A stretch of DNA of 35,759 bases. Origin: JAXDJJ01 sp034665745. GTDB taxonomy: Bacteria > Actinomycetota > CADDZG01 > WHSQ01. Shown one piece after another: positions 7,923 to 16,163 of the stretch (position 1 is its first letter; every line of letters begins with the position of its first letter). Under the pieces are notes generated by a model. It saw only the letters and a list, made by a program, of their open reading frames with translations. It made no database searches and was not told the origin of the DNA. A program made the position numbers and the translations under genes. The stretch is from positions 1 to 35,759 of the forward strand of contig JAXDJJ010000045.1 of assembly GCA_034665745.1 (NCBI GenBank). Reading direction: 5' to 3'.

Positions 7923-9752
7923 ATGCCGACAAGAGAAGACCTTCGCAACGTAGCCATCGTGGCTCACGTCGACCACGGGAAGACCACTTTGGTCGACGCC
8001 ATGCTGTGGCAGTCGGGTGCGTTCCGCTCCAACCAGGACGTTGCCGATCGGGTGATGGACTCCATGGATCTCGAGCGCGAGAAGGGGATCACGATCCTCG
8101 CCAAGAACACCGCGGTCCAGTACGGCGACGTCAAGATCAACATCATCGATACTCCGGGCCACGCCGACTTTGGGGGCGAGGTCGAGCGCGGGCTGACGAT
8201 GGTCGACGGGGTCCTTCTTCTCGTTGACGCGAGCGAGGGACCCTTGCCGCAGACCCGCTTCGTCCTTCGGAAGGCCCTCGAGGCGCGGCTCCCGGTCATC
8301 CTCGTCGTGAACAAAGTCGACCGTCCGGATGCCCGCATCGACGAAGTGGTTAACGAGGTCTACGAGTTGTTCCTCGATCTCGACGCGGACGAGGGTCAGA
8401 TCGACTTCCCGATCCTCTACTGCAACGCGAAAGCAGGCTGGGCTTCTCTCACTGCGGACCAAGAGGGGAGTGACCTGAAGCCCCTGATGGAGCTCTTGCT
8501 CGAGCACATCCCGGCCCCCTCGTACGAAGAGGATCATCCTCTGCAAGCCCTCGTCACGAACCTCGACGCGTCTCCTTATGTCGGTCGCCTCGCGCTGTGT
8601 CGCATGTTCCACGGAACGATCAAGCGTGGCGAGATGGTCGCCTGGTGTCGCGCGGACGAAACGATCGAGAAGGTGAAGATCACCGAGCTCTACATCACCG
8701 AGGCGTTGGATCGGGTCGATGCGGAAGAAGCAGGACCCGGCGAGATCATCGCCATCGCCGGCCTTCCCGATGTCACGATCGGCGAGACCCTGTCGGACCC
8801 CGATGATCCTCGGCCCCTGCCGGTCAGCCACTTCGACGATCCGAGCCTTTCGATGACTCTAGGGATCAACACGTCACCGTTGTCGGGCCAGGACGGGGAC
8901 AAGCTGACTGCACGCCAGGTCCGGAACCGGTTGGATCAGGAGCTCGTCGGCAACGTTTCGATCAAGGTGATTGATGCAGGCGCACCGGATTCGTGGGAGG
9001 TCCAAGGTCGAGGCGAGCTGCAACTGGCGATCCTCGTCGAGATGATGAGACGAGAAGGCTTCGAGCTGACCGTTGGCAAGCCGCAGGTGGTCACGAAGAT
9101 GGTCGACGGGAAGCTCCACGAACCCGTCGAGCGCTTGACGGTGGACGCGCCCGAAGACTTCATGGGCGTCATCACCCAGATGTTGGCGCTTCGTAAGGGC
9201 CGCCTCGAGAACATGGTGAACCACGGGACAGGGTGGGTGCGCATGGAATATCTAGTGCCGGCGCGCGGCCTGATCGGTTTCCGAACGGAGTTCATGACCG
9301 AGACGCGTGGCACAGGTTTGCTGCACCACGTGTTCGATCGGTACGAGGCGTGGCACGGTGAGCTCCGTACCCGTCCCACCGGCAGTCTCGTCGCCGACCG
9401 CAAGGGTCCGACGACCTCGTTCGCACTTCAGAACCTTCAGGAGCGCGGCACGATGTTCGTCCCTCCCGGCACGGATGTGTACGAAGGGATGATCGTCGGC
9501 GAGAACGCACGCGGAGAGGACATGCAGGTCAACCCCACGAAAGAGAAGAAGCTGACGAACATGCGCTCGTCGACCAGTGACGAGCTCGTCCGCTTGATCC
9601 CGCACAAAGAGCTATCGCTCGAGCAGGCCCTCGAGTTCATCCGCGAGGACGAGTGCGTCGAGGTCACCCCTCACACGGTGAGGCTGCGGAAGGCGATCCT
9701 CGATGTCAGCCAGCGCGCGCGGGCTGCCAAGCGAGGCGGGGCGAAGACTTAG
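7923..9752 (+). CDS. typA: Ribosome-associated GTPase TypA/BipA
   Basis: A 609-residue translational GTPase, normal length for TypA/BipA. The G domain is complete: AHVDHGKTT (G1, residues 14-22), MDSMDLEREKGIT (switch I/G2), DTPGHADFGGEV (G3) and NKVDRPDA (G4). It is followed by EF-G-like domains and the characteristic BipA C-terminal region (GLIGFRTEFMTETRGTG; later NPTKEKKLTNMRSS). The protein acts on the ribosome in 50S assembly and stress or cold adaptation. The start ATG follows the peptide-gene terminator so closely that its promoter must lie inside that terminator region or upstream of it; a weak TAnnnT element (TAGGCT, 7907-7912) would give a nearly leaderless mRNA. Its stop overlaps the convergent scramblase-like gene by four bases (TTAG). 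Confidence 0.98.
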   Translation: MPTREDLRNVAIVAHVDHGKTTLVDAMLWQSGAFRSNQDVADRVMDSMDLEREKGITILAKNTAVQYGDVKINIIDTPGHADFGGEVERGLTMVDGVLLLVDASEGPLPQTRFVLRKALEARLPVILVVNKVDRPDARIDEVVNEVYELFLDLDADEGQIDFPILYCNAKAGWASLTADQEGSDLKPLMELLLEHIPAPSYEEDHPLQALVTNLDASPYVGRLALCRMFHGTIKRGEMVAWCRADETIEKVKITELYITEALDRVDAEEAGPGEIIAIAGLPDVTIGETLSDPDDPRPLPVSHFDDPSLSMTLGINTSPLSGQDGDKLTARQVRNRLDQELVGNVSIKVIDAGAPDSWEVQGRGELQLAILVEMMRREGFELTVGKPQVVTKMVDGKLHEPVERLTVDAPEDFMGVITQMLALRKGRLENMVNHGTGWVRMEYLVPARGLIGFRTEFMTETRGTGLLHHVFDRYEAWHGELRTRPTGSLVADRKGPTTSFALQNLQERGTMFVPPGTDVYEGMIVGENARGEDMQVNPTKEKKLTNMRSSTSDELVRLIPHKELSLEQALEFIREDECVEVTPHTVRLRKAILDVSQRARAAKRGGAKT

Positions 9753-10366
9753 GCGAAGTTCCCGATACTCAGGCCCTTGTCGTCCTGCTTCAGGGCCGTG
9801 TCCACTCCCACTGCAGCGGCGAGAACCATCAGACGCATGTCGCCCGCGACCTCCGGCTGGATCTCGACGATGTAGTTGTCGGCTGTGGTGAAAACCGCCT
9901 TGGCGACACCAACGAACTTCTTCGTGATCCGAGCGACCTCTTTCTCTTGCGCGTCGACGATGGCGAAATCCCACGCGCGCCAGTTCTCCGCTCGGATCTG
10001 ACCGAGGGTCCCGGCGCTCCCATCGAGATCGAAGCGGATCTTGCCGAACACGTTCTTCTGGACGATCTCTCCGACCTTCCGCCCGCCCGCTTCGTGCACC
10101 TCGACCCTGGACTTCACGAACTTGGCCGGTCGGACCATGTCTAGGATCTTTGTGCCGTCGGCCTCGTAGACCCCATATTTGTGGGTCAGGAACTGGTCGA
10201 CCTGAGAAACGAACCTAAGCACCTTCTTGGCTTTCGACTGGCCCTCTTCGCGCACCATCCCAACGTCGTTGCCGTCCTCGTCGCGGATATGGAACTCGTT
10301 GGTCAGCTCGATCAACTTGCCCTTCTGATTCACGAACAAGCGGTTCAACTCGAGAAGCGTGGGCAT
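9749..10366 (-). CDS. Scramblase/LURP-one-related protein
   Basis: A 205-residue protein with the tubby-like beta-barrel pattern of the phospholipid scramblase/LURP-one superfamily. Recognisable parts are LNRLFVNQKGKLIELTNEF at the start, a central YGVYEADGTKIL strand pair, KIRFDLDGSAGTLGQIRAEN, and the terminal helix region with DMRLMVLAAAVGVDTALKQD. Actinobacterial members are cytosolic or membrane-associated and of unknown role; lipid binding is inferred from the fold. There is no signal peptide. The ATG at 10366 has GGAGG four bases upstream (complement of 10371-10375). The gene is divergent from the LVIVD-repeat gene and convergent with typA. Confidence 0.85.
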   Translation of the reverse strand: MPTLLELNRLFVNQKGKLIELTNEFHIRDEDGNDVGMVREEGQSKAKKVLRFVSQVDQFLTHKYGVYEADGTKILDMVRPAKFVKSRVEVHEAGGRKVGEIVQKNVFGKIRFDLDGSAGTLGQIRAENWRAWDFAIVDAQEKEVARITKKFVGVAKAVFTTADNYIVEIQPEVAGDMRLMVLAAAVGVDTALKQDDKGLSIGNFA

Positions 10367-10421
10367 GCGGCCTCCATAGGTAGGGAGTCATCAGGGTAGG
10401 CCGCCCAGCGCCCCCTGAGAA

Positions 10422-10454
10422 GGGAGGAAAGGCAGTACTTAGGGCGAACCTCCC
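10422..10454 (+). promoter_or_regulatory. Inverted repeat in the leader of the LVIVD-repeat gene
   Basis: GGGAGG (10422-10427) can pair with CCTCCC (10449-10454) around a 21-nt loop, 31 bases upstream of the TTG start. It is weak evidence alone. It lies in the only intergenic space shared by two divergent genes, where both promoters must be. Confidence 0.25.
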
Positions 10455-10485
10455 TGGAAACCATCGGATGCTGGAGGGGTCTCAC

Positions 10486-11619
10486 TTGAAGAAGCTGTTC
10501 GCTCTGCTTTCCATCGCCTTGCTCGCGGCCACCGCCTCACCCTCCGCGGGGGCAGGGCCCTCAGTCGGCGGGGTCACCTCCGAGAACGTCGAATGGATCG
10601 ACTACGTGCCCTTCGAGTTCGGCACCGCGTCGGGCGCGTCGATCATCGGCAAGTACATGTACGTCACCTCATGGCGCAACTTCTCGGTCTATGACGTGTC
10701 CGATCCTCTCAACCCGCAGAACATCGCCAATGTCCCCTTCGGATTCAAGTTCGAGAACGAAGACGTCGACTCGAACGGCGAGATCATGCTGTTCTCGGAA
10801 GAGACCCCGATGAACGACCTCCACATCTGGAGCGTCGAGGACAAGACGAACCCAGTCGAGATCGCAACCTTGGTGGGGGCCGGGCAGCACACGATGAGCT
10901 GTCTCGAGAACTGCAAGTGGGCGTACGGCTCCGACGGCAACATCGTTGACCTGCGTGATCCCCTCAACCCGAAGCTGCTGCCGAACAAGTGGAACGACGG
11001 GCTCATCATCTCGAGCCCGCACGACGTCAACGAGGTCGCTCCCGGGCGCGTGCTGACGTCCAGCGATCCGATGATCCTTCTCGACACTTCCAACCCCGCG
11101 AAGCCGAAGCCCATCGGAACGTCGGGTCCCAACGGCGAATTCATCCACTCGAGCAAGTGGCCTAGCCGTGGCAAGGACAAGTTCGCTCTCTCGACCGGTG
11201 AGACCTGGATCCCCGGGGCAACCGCCCGCTGTAATGCGAATAGCGGCGGCTTCTCGACCTGGGACACGACCGGTTGGCAGAATGGGAAGGCGTTCAAGAA
11301 GGTCGACACGTTCCGTCCGCCGTCGAGCACGAATACCCCAGAAGACGGTTTCCTACCGTCGGGAACCACGTTCGGGTGCTCCACCCACTGGTTCGAGCAC
11401 CACCCGACGTTCCACAACGGGGGCATCGTGGGTGTGACGTTCTTCAACTCCGGACTTCACTTCATGCGGGTCGATCCCAAGGGAAAGATCACCAACGAGG
11501 ACTGGTTCCTTCCTCACGCCGGTAACTCTGCGGCGGTCGAATGGCTGAACAACCGGATCGTCTACGCGATCGACCTGCAGCGCGGCTTCGACGTCTTGCG
11601 CTACAACGGCGACTTCTAG
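10486..11619 (+). CDS. Secreted LVIVD-repeat beta-propeller protein
   Basis: A 377-residue exported protein. TTG 10486 is preferred over the ATG at 10468 because GGAGGGG (10473-10479) is spaced six bases from it and the protein then begins with a clean signal peptide (MKKLFALLSIALLAATASPSAGA). The body carries repeated blades of the LVIVD type: YMYVTSWRNFSVYDVSDPLNP, DLHIWSVEDKTNP, GNIVDLRDPLNP and MILLDTSNPAKP, ending with IVYAIDLQRGFDVLRYNGDF. Such repeats form surface beta-propellers; catalytic function is not established. Three or four Cys residues in the middle may make disulphides. The stop shares CTAG with the convergent prenyltransferase gene. Confidence 0.88.
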   Translation: MKKLFALLSIALLAATASPSAGAGPSVGGVTSENVEWIDYVPFEFGTASGASIIGKYMYVTSWRNFSVYDVSDPLNPQNIANVPFGFKFENEDVDSNGEIMLFSEETPMNDLHIWSVEDKTNPVEIATLVGAGQHTMSCLENCKWAYGSDGNIVDLRDPLNPKLLPNKWNDGLIISSPHDVNEVAPGRVLTSSDPMILLDTSNPAKPKPIGTSGPNGEFIHSSKWPSRGKDKFALSTGETWIPGATARCNANSGGFSTWDTTGWQNGKAFKKVDTFRPPSSTNTPEDGFLPSGTTFGCSTHWFEHHPTFHNGGIVGVTFFNSGLHFMRVDPKGKITNEDWFLPHAGNSAAVEWLNNRIVYAIDLQRGFDVLRYNGDF

Positions 11620-12593
11620 AAGACCGCTCCTAGAAGCATCCCGAGCACGAGTAGGGCTCCAGCTCTGCGCGCGTGGAGGAAGGCCCAGGGACCGAACCAC
11701 AAGGGCCACAGGGGATAACGCTCGGGTGGGCTTTGGGGTCTGTCATGGCCGAAGGTCTTCCAGACACGGATGAAGGCCTGACCGGCGAGCACCGCGAGTA
11801 AGGCCCAAGGTGTGAGTACGTCCGCGATCACCAAGCCGGCGACGGACAGGTAGAAGGCCGCGAACAGAGCGCGGGTGGCCCAGCGCGCCTTCTCTTCCCC
11901 CAGCAGCACCGGCAACGTAAAGACCCCCGCCGTCCGGTCCCACTCGAGCTTGTCGATGTGCTTGCCCATCAACACGGTGGTGACCAGCAAGGCGTAAGGG
12001 ACGGAGGCCCACACGACATCGCCCGGGATCGTTCCAGTCGCCGCGTAATAGGTGCCGCCGACCATCAGGGGTCCCCAGATGATGAAAACACTTGGCTCGC
12101 CGAGTCCCTTGGCCTTCAGCCTCAGCGGGGGAGCGACGTAAGCCACCGAGATGAAGAGTCCTGCGACGGCGAACGCTGCGATCGCCCACCCGCGCGCGGC
12201 CACCAGCAAGACCATGATCACGAGATCGATCGCGTTGGCGAAAAGGATCGCGCGGCCCAACCCACCCTTCGTCACTACACCGGCGTCGACGGGATGAGGT
12301 GCGTACTGGGTGCGTGGGTAGTCGACCGTGTCGAGACCCTCTGCATGATCGAAATAGTCGTTGATCATGTTGTTCGCTGCGTGGGCTACGACGATGCCGA
12401 GGCTGGAAAGTGCGAACAGATCCCAGTGCACGTTCTCAGCAGCACTTGCCAACGTCCCTGCGATCGCGGCGGACGTCAATGTCATCGGTTGCACGCACGC
12501 GCGAGTGATCAAGAGGATCCGGCCGAATGGGTCAAGGGCGCGGGGGTCGGTGCAACCACACGTCTTCATGATGCGCCCCCAGGTGGCCACCAT
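11616..12593 (-). CDS. UbiA-family prenyltransferase
   Basis: An integral membrane protein of about 325 residues with eight or nine hydrophobic helices. Both Asp-rich motifs are present: NNMINDYFDHAEGLD and GKHIDKLEWDRTAG, which bind the prenyl diphosphate through Mg2+. The closest role is MenA-like transfer of a polyprenyl chain to an aromatic acceptor, but other UbiA branches (haem O, archaeal lipid, digeranylgeranyl types) cannot be excluded, and no other menaquinone gene is nearby. The gene follows the LOG gene on the same strand. ATG 12593 leaves a 7-nt gap; a GTG at 12629 would overlap it by 29 bases, and ATG 12569 is also possible. Confidence 0.88.
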   Translation of the reverse strand: MVATWGRIMKTCGCTDPRALDPFGRILLITRACVQPMTLTSAAIAGTLASAAENVHWDLFALSSLGIVVAHAANNMINDYFDHAEGLDTVDYPRTQYAPHPVDAGVVTKGGLGRAILFANAIDLVIMVLLVAARGWAIAAFAVAGLFISVAYVAPPLRLKAKGLGEPSVFIIWGPLMVGGTYYAATGTIPGDVVWASVPYALLVTTVLMGKHIDKLEWDRTAGVFTLPVLLGEEKARWATRALFAAFYLSVAGLVIADVLTPWALLAVLAGQAFIRVWKTFGHDRPQSPPERYPLWPLWFGPWAFLHARRAGALLVLGMLLGAVF

Positions 12594-12600
12594 GGTGGGC

Positions 12601-13677
12601 TCAGAGCTCTTCGGGGTCACCCTTGTCACTGATCCTTGTCTTGGGTTCCGGACCGATCTCGTTCAACCTGTCGATCAGCCTTCGCAAACGCCCGATGTGT
12701 TGGCGGTCGAAGCGCAACGCTATCCGTGGCATGTCCGGAACATCGTTGTCTCTGATCTCTGCGGAGGTTGCCTTCGTCGGTTCGATCGGCTTGCTGAGGA
12801 TGTCCGAGAATTCATCGGACAGGGCCGCGAGCGTCGCATCGTCCGGCATCACATCGAGTCGCAGGACCAGCTTGCTGCCGACCATCCGCTGCGAGTGGTA
12901 CACCCGATAGAACGTTTCGATCTCTCGTACCGCGTCATCGACGTCGTCAACGATCCGGTAGAGGGCGAAATCATCTTCGGATACGTAGCCGCGAGACAAC
13001 ATCTCCTTCCGGAGGTACTCGTCGAATGCCTTCCAGTACGTCCCTCCCGGCGGGTCCAGCAGGACGATGGGCTGGAGGTCGGCTTTGCCGGTCTGTACGA
13101 GCGTCAATAGCTCGAACGCTTCGTCCATCGTCCCGAATCCACCGGGAACGAGTACGAACGCATCGGCTTCCTTCATGAAGGTCAGCTTGCGGGTGAAGAA
13201 GTACTTGAAGTTGATGAGCTTCGAGTCGTTCGCGATGACGGGGTTGGGTTTGGCTTCGAATGGCAAGCGGATGTTCACTCCGAACGACAGCTTGTCGCCG
13301 GCCCCCTCGTGTCCGGCTTCCATGATCCCGGGGCCGGCACCGGTGATGACCATCCACTCGCGTTCGGCCATCGCGCGAGAGAAGTCGCGCGTGACGATGT
13401 AGGCCGGATCGCCCTTCTGGGTGCGGGCCGAACCGAAGATCGTCACCTTCCTAACGCCCTTGTATGGGGCGAACACACGGAACGCGTGACGCATCTCTTT
13501 CAGTGCGGTGTTGACGATCTTGCGATCGAGCCTGGACACCTGTTCGCGCGCCAGCTTGAGTGCCGTCATCACGATCTCTCGTGCGAGCTCGGCATCCGGG
13601 CCTGGAAGGTCGTCTACGTAGCTCTGAACGAGCGCTTCGAGCTCGGGCTCGGGGATCGTCCGTTCGCGAGGAGTCAT
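12601..13677 (-). CDS. LOG-family protein (Rossmann-fold nucleotide phosphoribohydrolase-like)
   Basis: A 358-residue protein containing the LOG/lysine-decarboxylase-like core: VTIFGSARTQKGDPAY, GAGPGIMEAGHEGA and the diagnostic PGGFGTMDEAFE. LOG enzymes hydrolyse nucleoside 5'-monophosphates (cytokinin riboside monophosphates in known cases) to base and ribose 5-phosphate. This is the long form: an N-terminal helical extension of about 90 residues and a C-terminal region of about 110 residues flank a core that is about 190 residues alone in short members. ATG 13677 (MTPRERTIPEPE) is chosen; an in-frame upstream start at 13743 would run through the divergent promoter. Probably cotranscribed with the prenyltransferase. 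Confidence 0.88.
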   Translation of the reverse strand: MTPRERTIPEPELEALVQSYVDDLPGPDAELAREIVMTALKLAREQVSRLDRKIVNTALKEMRHAFRVFAPYKGVRKVTIFGSARTQKGDPAYIVTRDFSRAMAEREWMVITGAGPGIMEAGHEGAGDKLSFGVNIRLPFEAKPNPVIANDSKLINFKYFFTRKLTFMKEADAFVLVPGGFGTMDEAFELLTLVQTGKADLQPIVLLDPPGGTYWKAFDEYLRKEMLSRGYVSEDDFALYRIVDDVDDAVREIETFYRVYHSQRMVGSKLVLRLDVMPDDATLAALSDEFSDILSKPIEPTKATSAEIRDNDVPDMPRIALRFDRQHIGRLRRLIDRLNEIGPEPKTRISDKGDPEEL

Positions 13678-13705
13678 GGCTCCAAGGGTAGGGCGGAATG
13701 AGGCC

Positions 13706-13734
13706 TTGACTTCCCTAGCACCGCCCGGTACCTT
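13706..13734 (+). promoter_or_regulatory. Sigma-70-type promoter of the padR/HAAS-RDD operon
   Basis: TTGACT (13706-13711) and TACCTT (13729-13734) are separated by exactly 17 bases, a good match to -35 and -10 boxes. The predicted start of transcription is near 13741, about 30 bases before the GTG start. The -10 box lies inside the left arm of the operator-like repeat 13728-13748. Confidence 0.72.
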
Positions 13735-13748
13735 GTGTGACAAGGTAC
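13728..13748. promoter_or_regulatory. Inverted repeat overlapping the promoter, probable PadR operator
   Basis: GTACCTTG (13728-13735) and CAAGGTAC (13741-13748) are perfect 8-base arms around TGTGA. The site covers the -10 box and the predicted transcription start. PadR regulators commonly repress their own operon through such dyads, so autoregulation is the natural reading. Confidence 0.7.
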
Positions 13749-13770
13749 TCGACCAAACATAGGAGATGAC

Positions 13771-14124
13771 GTGGCGCCAGGAGATGAGGGCATCCAGCGA
13801 GAGCTCTCGCGGGGGACCACCGAGCTGGCGGTCCTTGCCCTGATCGACGCACGGAAGCGCTACGGCTATGACCTTCTGTCATCGCTTGGCAGCGCATCGG
13901 ACGGCTCGATCGCCATCAAGGAGGGCACCCTCTATCCGGTCCTGCACCGGCTTGAGGACGCTGGCTATATCGCCGCCTCATGGGAGGCCGAGGGCCGGTC
14001 GGCACCTCGGAAGTACTACTCGATCACGAAGGAAGGGAAAGCCCGTTTGGGAGCGTTGCGCACTGAATGGCAACGACTCTCGGCGGGGATGGAGCGGTTG
14101 TTGAACGGAGGAGCGGAGTCATGA
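13771..14124 (+). CDS. PadR-family transcriptional regulator
   Basis: A 117-residue winged-helix protein with the PadR signature: LAVLALIDARKRYGYDLL, IKEGTLYPVLHRLEDAGYI, and the wing PRKYYSITKEGKARL, ending in a short dimerisation helix. GTG 13771 has AGGAG five bases upstream. The promoter immediately upstream contains a perfect dyad over its -10 box. The stop overlaps the start of the HAAS-RDD gene (ATGA), so the pair is coupled. PadR regulators are often paired with HAAS-domain membrane proteins that are thought to carry an envelope signal to them. Confidence 0.94.
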   Translation: MAPGDEGIQRELSRGTTELAVLALIDARKRYGYDLLSSLGSASDGSIAIKEGTLYPVLHRLEDAGYIAASWEAEGRSAPRKYYSITKEGKARLGALRTEWQRLSAGMERLLNGGAES

Positions 14125-14834
14125 ACAAGAACTATCTGAAGGAATTCGAGAGATGGACGGCCGGGCCCGCTGCCAGCAGAGAAGCTGCCAGTGCGGAGTT
14201 CGCTGAGCACCTGCGCGAGGCGGAAGCCGCGGGGGAGCTGGGCTCGACCCTCGAGCGCCTCGGTCCGCCGCGCGATGCAGCGAAGGCTTTCGCCGCCGGT
14301 CGTGAATTGACGCCCGCAACGTGGCCTCGCCGAATCGGTGCGTTCCTGCTCGACTGCGCTATCCCCATGACCCTGGTGGCCGTGATCGTCGTTCTCGGAA
14401 CGTTGTTCGGCACGAACCACGAATTCCACCGTCTCGAGGAGCTCGGTCGGAATCTCTCGAACGAGATGTCGATCAACTGGGGCTTCCTAGAGGTCGGGGC
14501 GCTCTTGCTCATCGTCCTTGCGGCACTGTGGTACTTCGTGGGGCTAACCGTGATGGAGTGGCGGTACGGACGCACACCGGGCAAAGCCCTCACGAGTCTG
14601 CGCGTCGTAAGCGAAGATGGGATCGCCCTGTCGTTCGGGCAAGCAGTGGTGAGGCGCTTGACCTTGGTGTTCTCCGGCCCCCTGCAGATTGTCGATTGGG
14701 CGTTCGCATTCTTCAACCCGCAACGCCAACGAGCTGTGGAGAGGCTGGCGCGGACGCGTGTTATCCGAGACGAGACTCCCGAGCCGCGATCGACAGTTGC
14801 GGTCAGGGCACCGGCTACAGACGGCGCTCGATGA
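14121..14834 (+). CDS. HAAS-RDD membrane protein, partner of PadR
   Basis: A 237-residue protein. Residues about 1-65 form an all-helical HAAS-like domain (MNKNYLKEFERWT, then AEHLREAEAAGE and LERLGPPRDAAKAFAAG), the type found in partners of PadR regulators. An RDD domain follows: WPRRIGAFLLDCAIPM with its Arg and Asp, a second hydrophobic region (VGALLLIVLAALWYFVGLTV) and GRTPGKALTSLRVV. Two or three membrane helices are visible. It probably senses an envelope state and controls PadR, which would explain the coupled translation. The last 20 bases overlap the convergent VWA gene. Confidence 0.85.
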   Translation: MNKNYLKEFERWTAGPAASREAASAEFAEHLREAEAAGELGSTLERLGPPRDAAKAFAAGRELTPATWPRRIGAFLLDCAIPMTLVAVIVVLGTLFGTNHEFHRLEELGRNLSNEMSINWGFLEVGALLLIVLAALWYFVGLTVMEWRYGRTPGKALTSLRVVSEDGIALSFGQAVVRRLTLVFSGPLQIVDWAFAFFNPQRQRAVERLARTRVIRDETPEPRSTVAVRAPATDGAR

Positions 14835-16161
14835 ACTCCTCGAGTTGCCGCAGGTTCCGAACTTCGACCATCTGATCCACCACTGCTGCGTACTCCGAAG
14901 CAGCTGAATCACCGGTGTCCCAGTCGTTCACCGGCTCAGGGTTCAGCCAGTATGTGTGGTGGGCCCGTTGCGCCAAGGTCTTCAAGGCTCCTGCTTTCCT
15001 CGCTCGATAGTTCGTCCGCGCGTCGCCGAGGATCAACAGGGTGGTCTTGGGACCGACCTCCTTGCCGTAGGTGTCGAGGAAGTGTTCGAGGACGCTCCCG
15101 TAGTCGGAGTGTCCGTCGTCGAACACGACCGCCGCTTCCTGGTTCATCCGGTCCACCGCGGCAAGGAAGTCCTCGTGATCGAAGAAACGCGTGACCTCGT
15201 CGATCGCGTCCACGAAGGCGAACGAGCGCACGCGCGAGAACTGTGCCGAGAGAGCGTGGGTCAACATCAAGGCGAACCGTGCGAACCGAGCCACCGAGCT
15301 CGAGACGTCGCACAGGATGACCAGCTCCGGACGACGCGGGGCCCGGTGCTTGTTGAACGTCTCGAACGGAACCCCACCGGTCGACAATGAATGCCTGATG
15401 GTTCGCCGGATGTCGAGGTTGCCCCGGGTGGAGCGTCGACGTTTCAACGCAACGCGGGTCGCCAACTTCCTAGCAAGCGGCCGTATCGCCTTGCGAAGGT
15501 CGGCCATATCTGCGGTCGCACTGAGGAAATTGAGATCCTCCGGCAACGGCTGCACGGCATAAGACGCCACTGCTTCCGGCCCTCGGTACTCCGCAACCCT
15601 CCTGCGCGTGTCGGCAAGAACCGCGGCCCGGAACGCGCGCATCCTGCGTGCGAACTCGTCGCGCAGCACCTGGGCTTCGAACCCGCTGACTCCACTGTCA
15701 TCGATCTCTTGGTTCAAGCGCTCCAACAAAGTGTTGGGATCCAACGTGCGGAGCACCTCATAGTTCGAGTACCACTCCCGCGATCCGCTCCCTTCGAGAC
15801 GACCGAAGCGACCGACCGCGCTCCGTGCGATGGCGCGCAGGGCATCTCCATCGCCGGCCCGCAGGGCCTCCATCAAGCGGTCGAGGAGCTCGTCCCTCGT
15901 CACCGATGACTCCGCCGCATCTTGTTCCTCGTGAGCCTCGGGCCCGCGGCCGGTTCCGAAGTAGAGGTCGAACAGCGTGTCGAACGCGGGACGTTGCGCC
16001 TCGTCCTTGATCAACGTTGCAGCGAGGGCCGCCTTGAATGGTTCCCGTTCGGCGAGTTCGATGTGATCGAGGGCGTGCAATGCATCGATGCTCTCGCTGA
16101 TCGCGACAGGGATACCAGCGTCGCGTAGCGCGTGGTTGAACTCGAGGATGCGAGCCAGCAT
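14815..16161 (-). CDS. VWA-domain protein, CoxE-like
   Basis: A 448-residue protein of the CoxE/MadC group. The N-terminal helical region starts ILEFNHALRDAGIPVA, and the C-terminal von Willebrand A domain carries the metal site DVSSS in ELVILCDVSSSVARFA, followed by DDGHSDYGSVLEHF and LLILGDARTNYR. Such proteins work with a MoxR AAA+ ATPase as a chaperone pair inserting or activating metal cofactors. Its start lies two bases after the stop of the MoxR gene. No CO dehydrogenase or other Cox genes are nearby, so the client is unknown. Confidence 0.9.
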   Translation of the reverse strand: MLARILEFNHALRDAGIPVAISESIDALHALDHIELAEREPFKAALAATLIKDEAQRPAFDTLFDLYFGTGRGPEAHEEQDAAESSVTRDELLDRLMEALRAGDGDALRAIARSAVGRFGRLEGSGSREWYSNYEVLRTLDPNTLLERLNQEIDDSGVSGFEAQVLRDEFARRMRAFRAAVLADTRRRVAEYRGPEAVASYAVQPLPEDLNFLSATADMADLRKAIRPLARKLATRVALKRRRSTRGNLDIRRTIRHSLSTGGVPFETFNKHRAPRRPELVILCDVSSSVARFARFALMLTHALSAQFSRVRSFAFVDAIDEVTRFFDHEDFLAAVDRMNQEAAVVFDDGHSDYGSVLEHFLDTYGKEVGPKTTLLILGDARTNYRARKAGALKTLAQRAHHTYWLNPEPVNDWDTGDSAASEYAAVVDQMVEVRNLRQLEEFIERRL

Positions 16162-16163
16162 CG

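Noticed and set aside
7668..8831. Minus-strand open frame of 387 codons opposite typA
   Set aside because: Antisense shadow of a strongly conserved gene, with composition typical of reverse-frame translation.
14956..16161. CO dehydrogenase maturation cluster
   Set aside because: Only the MoxR/CoxE-like pair is present; no coxLMS or other accessory genes occur in the window.
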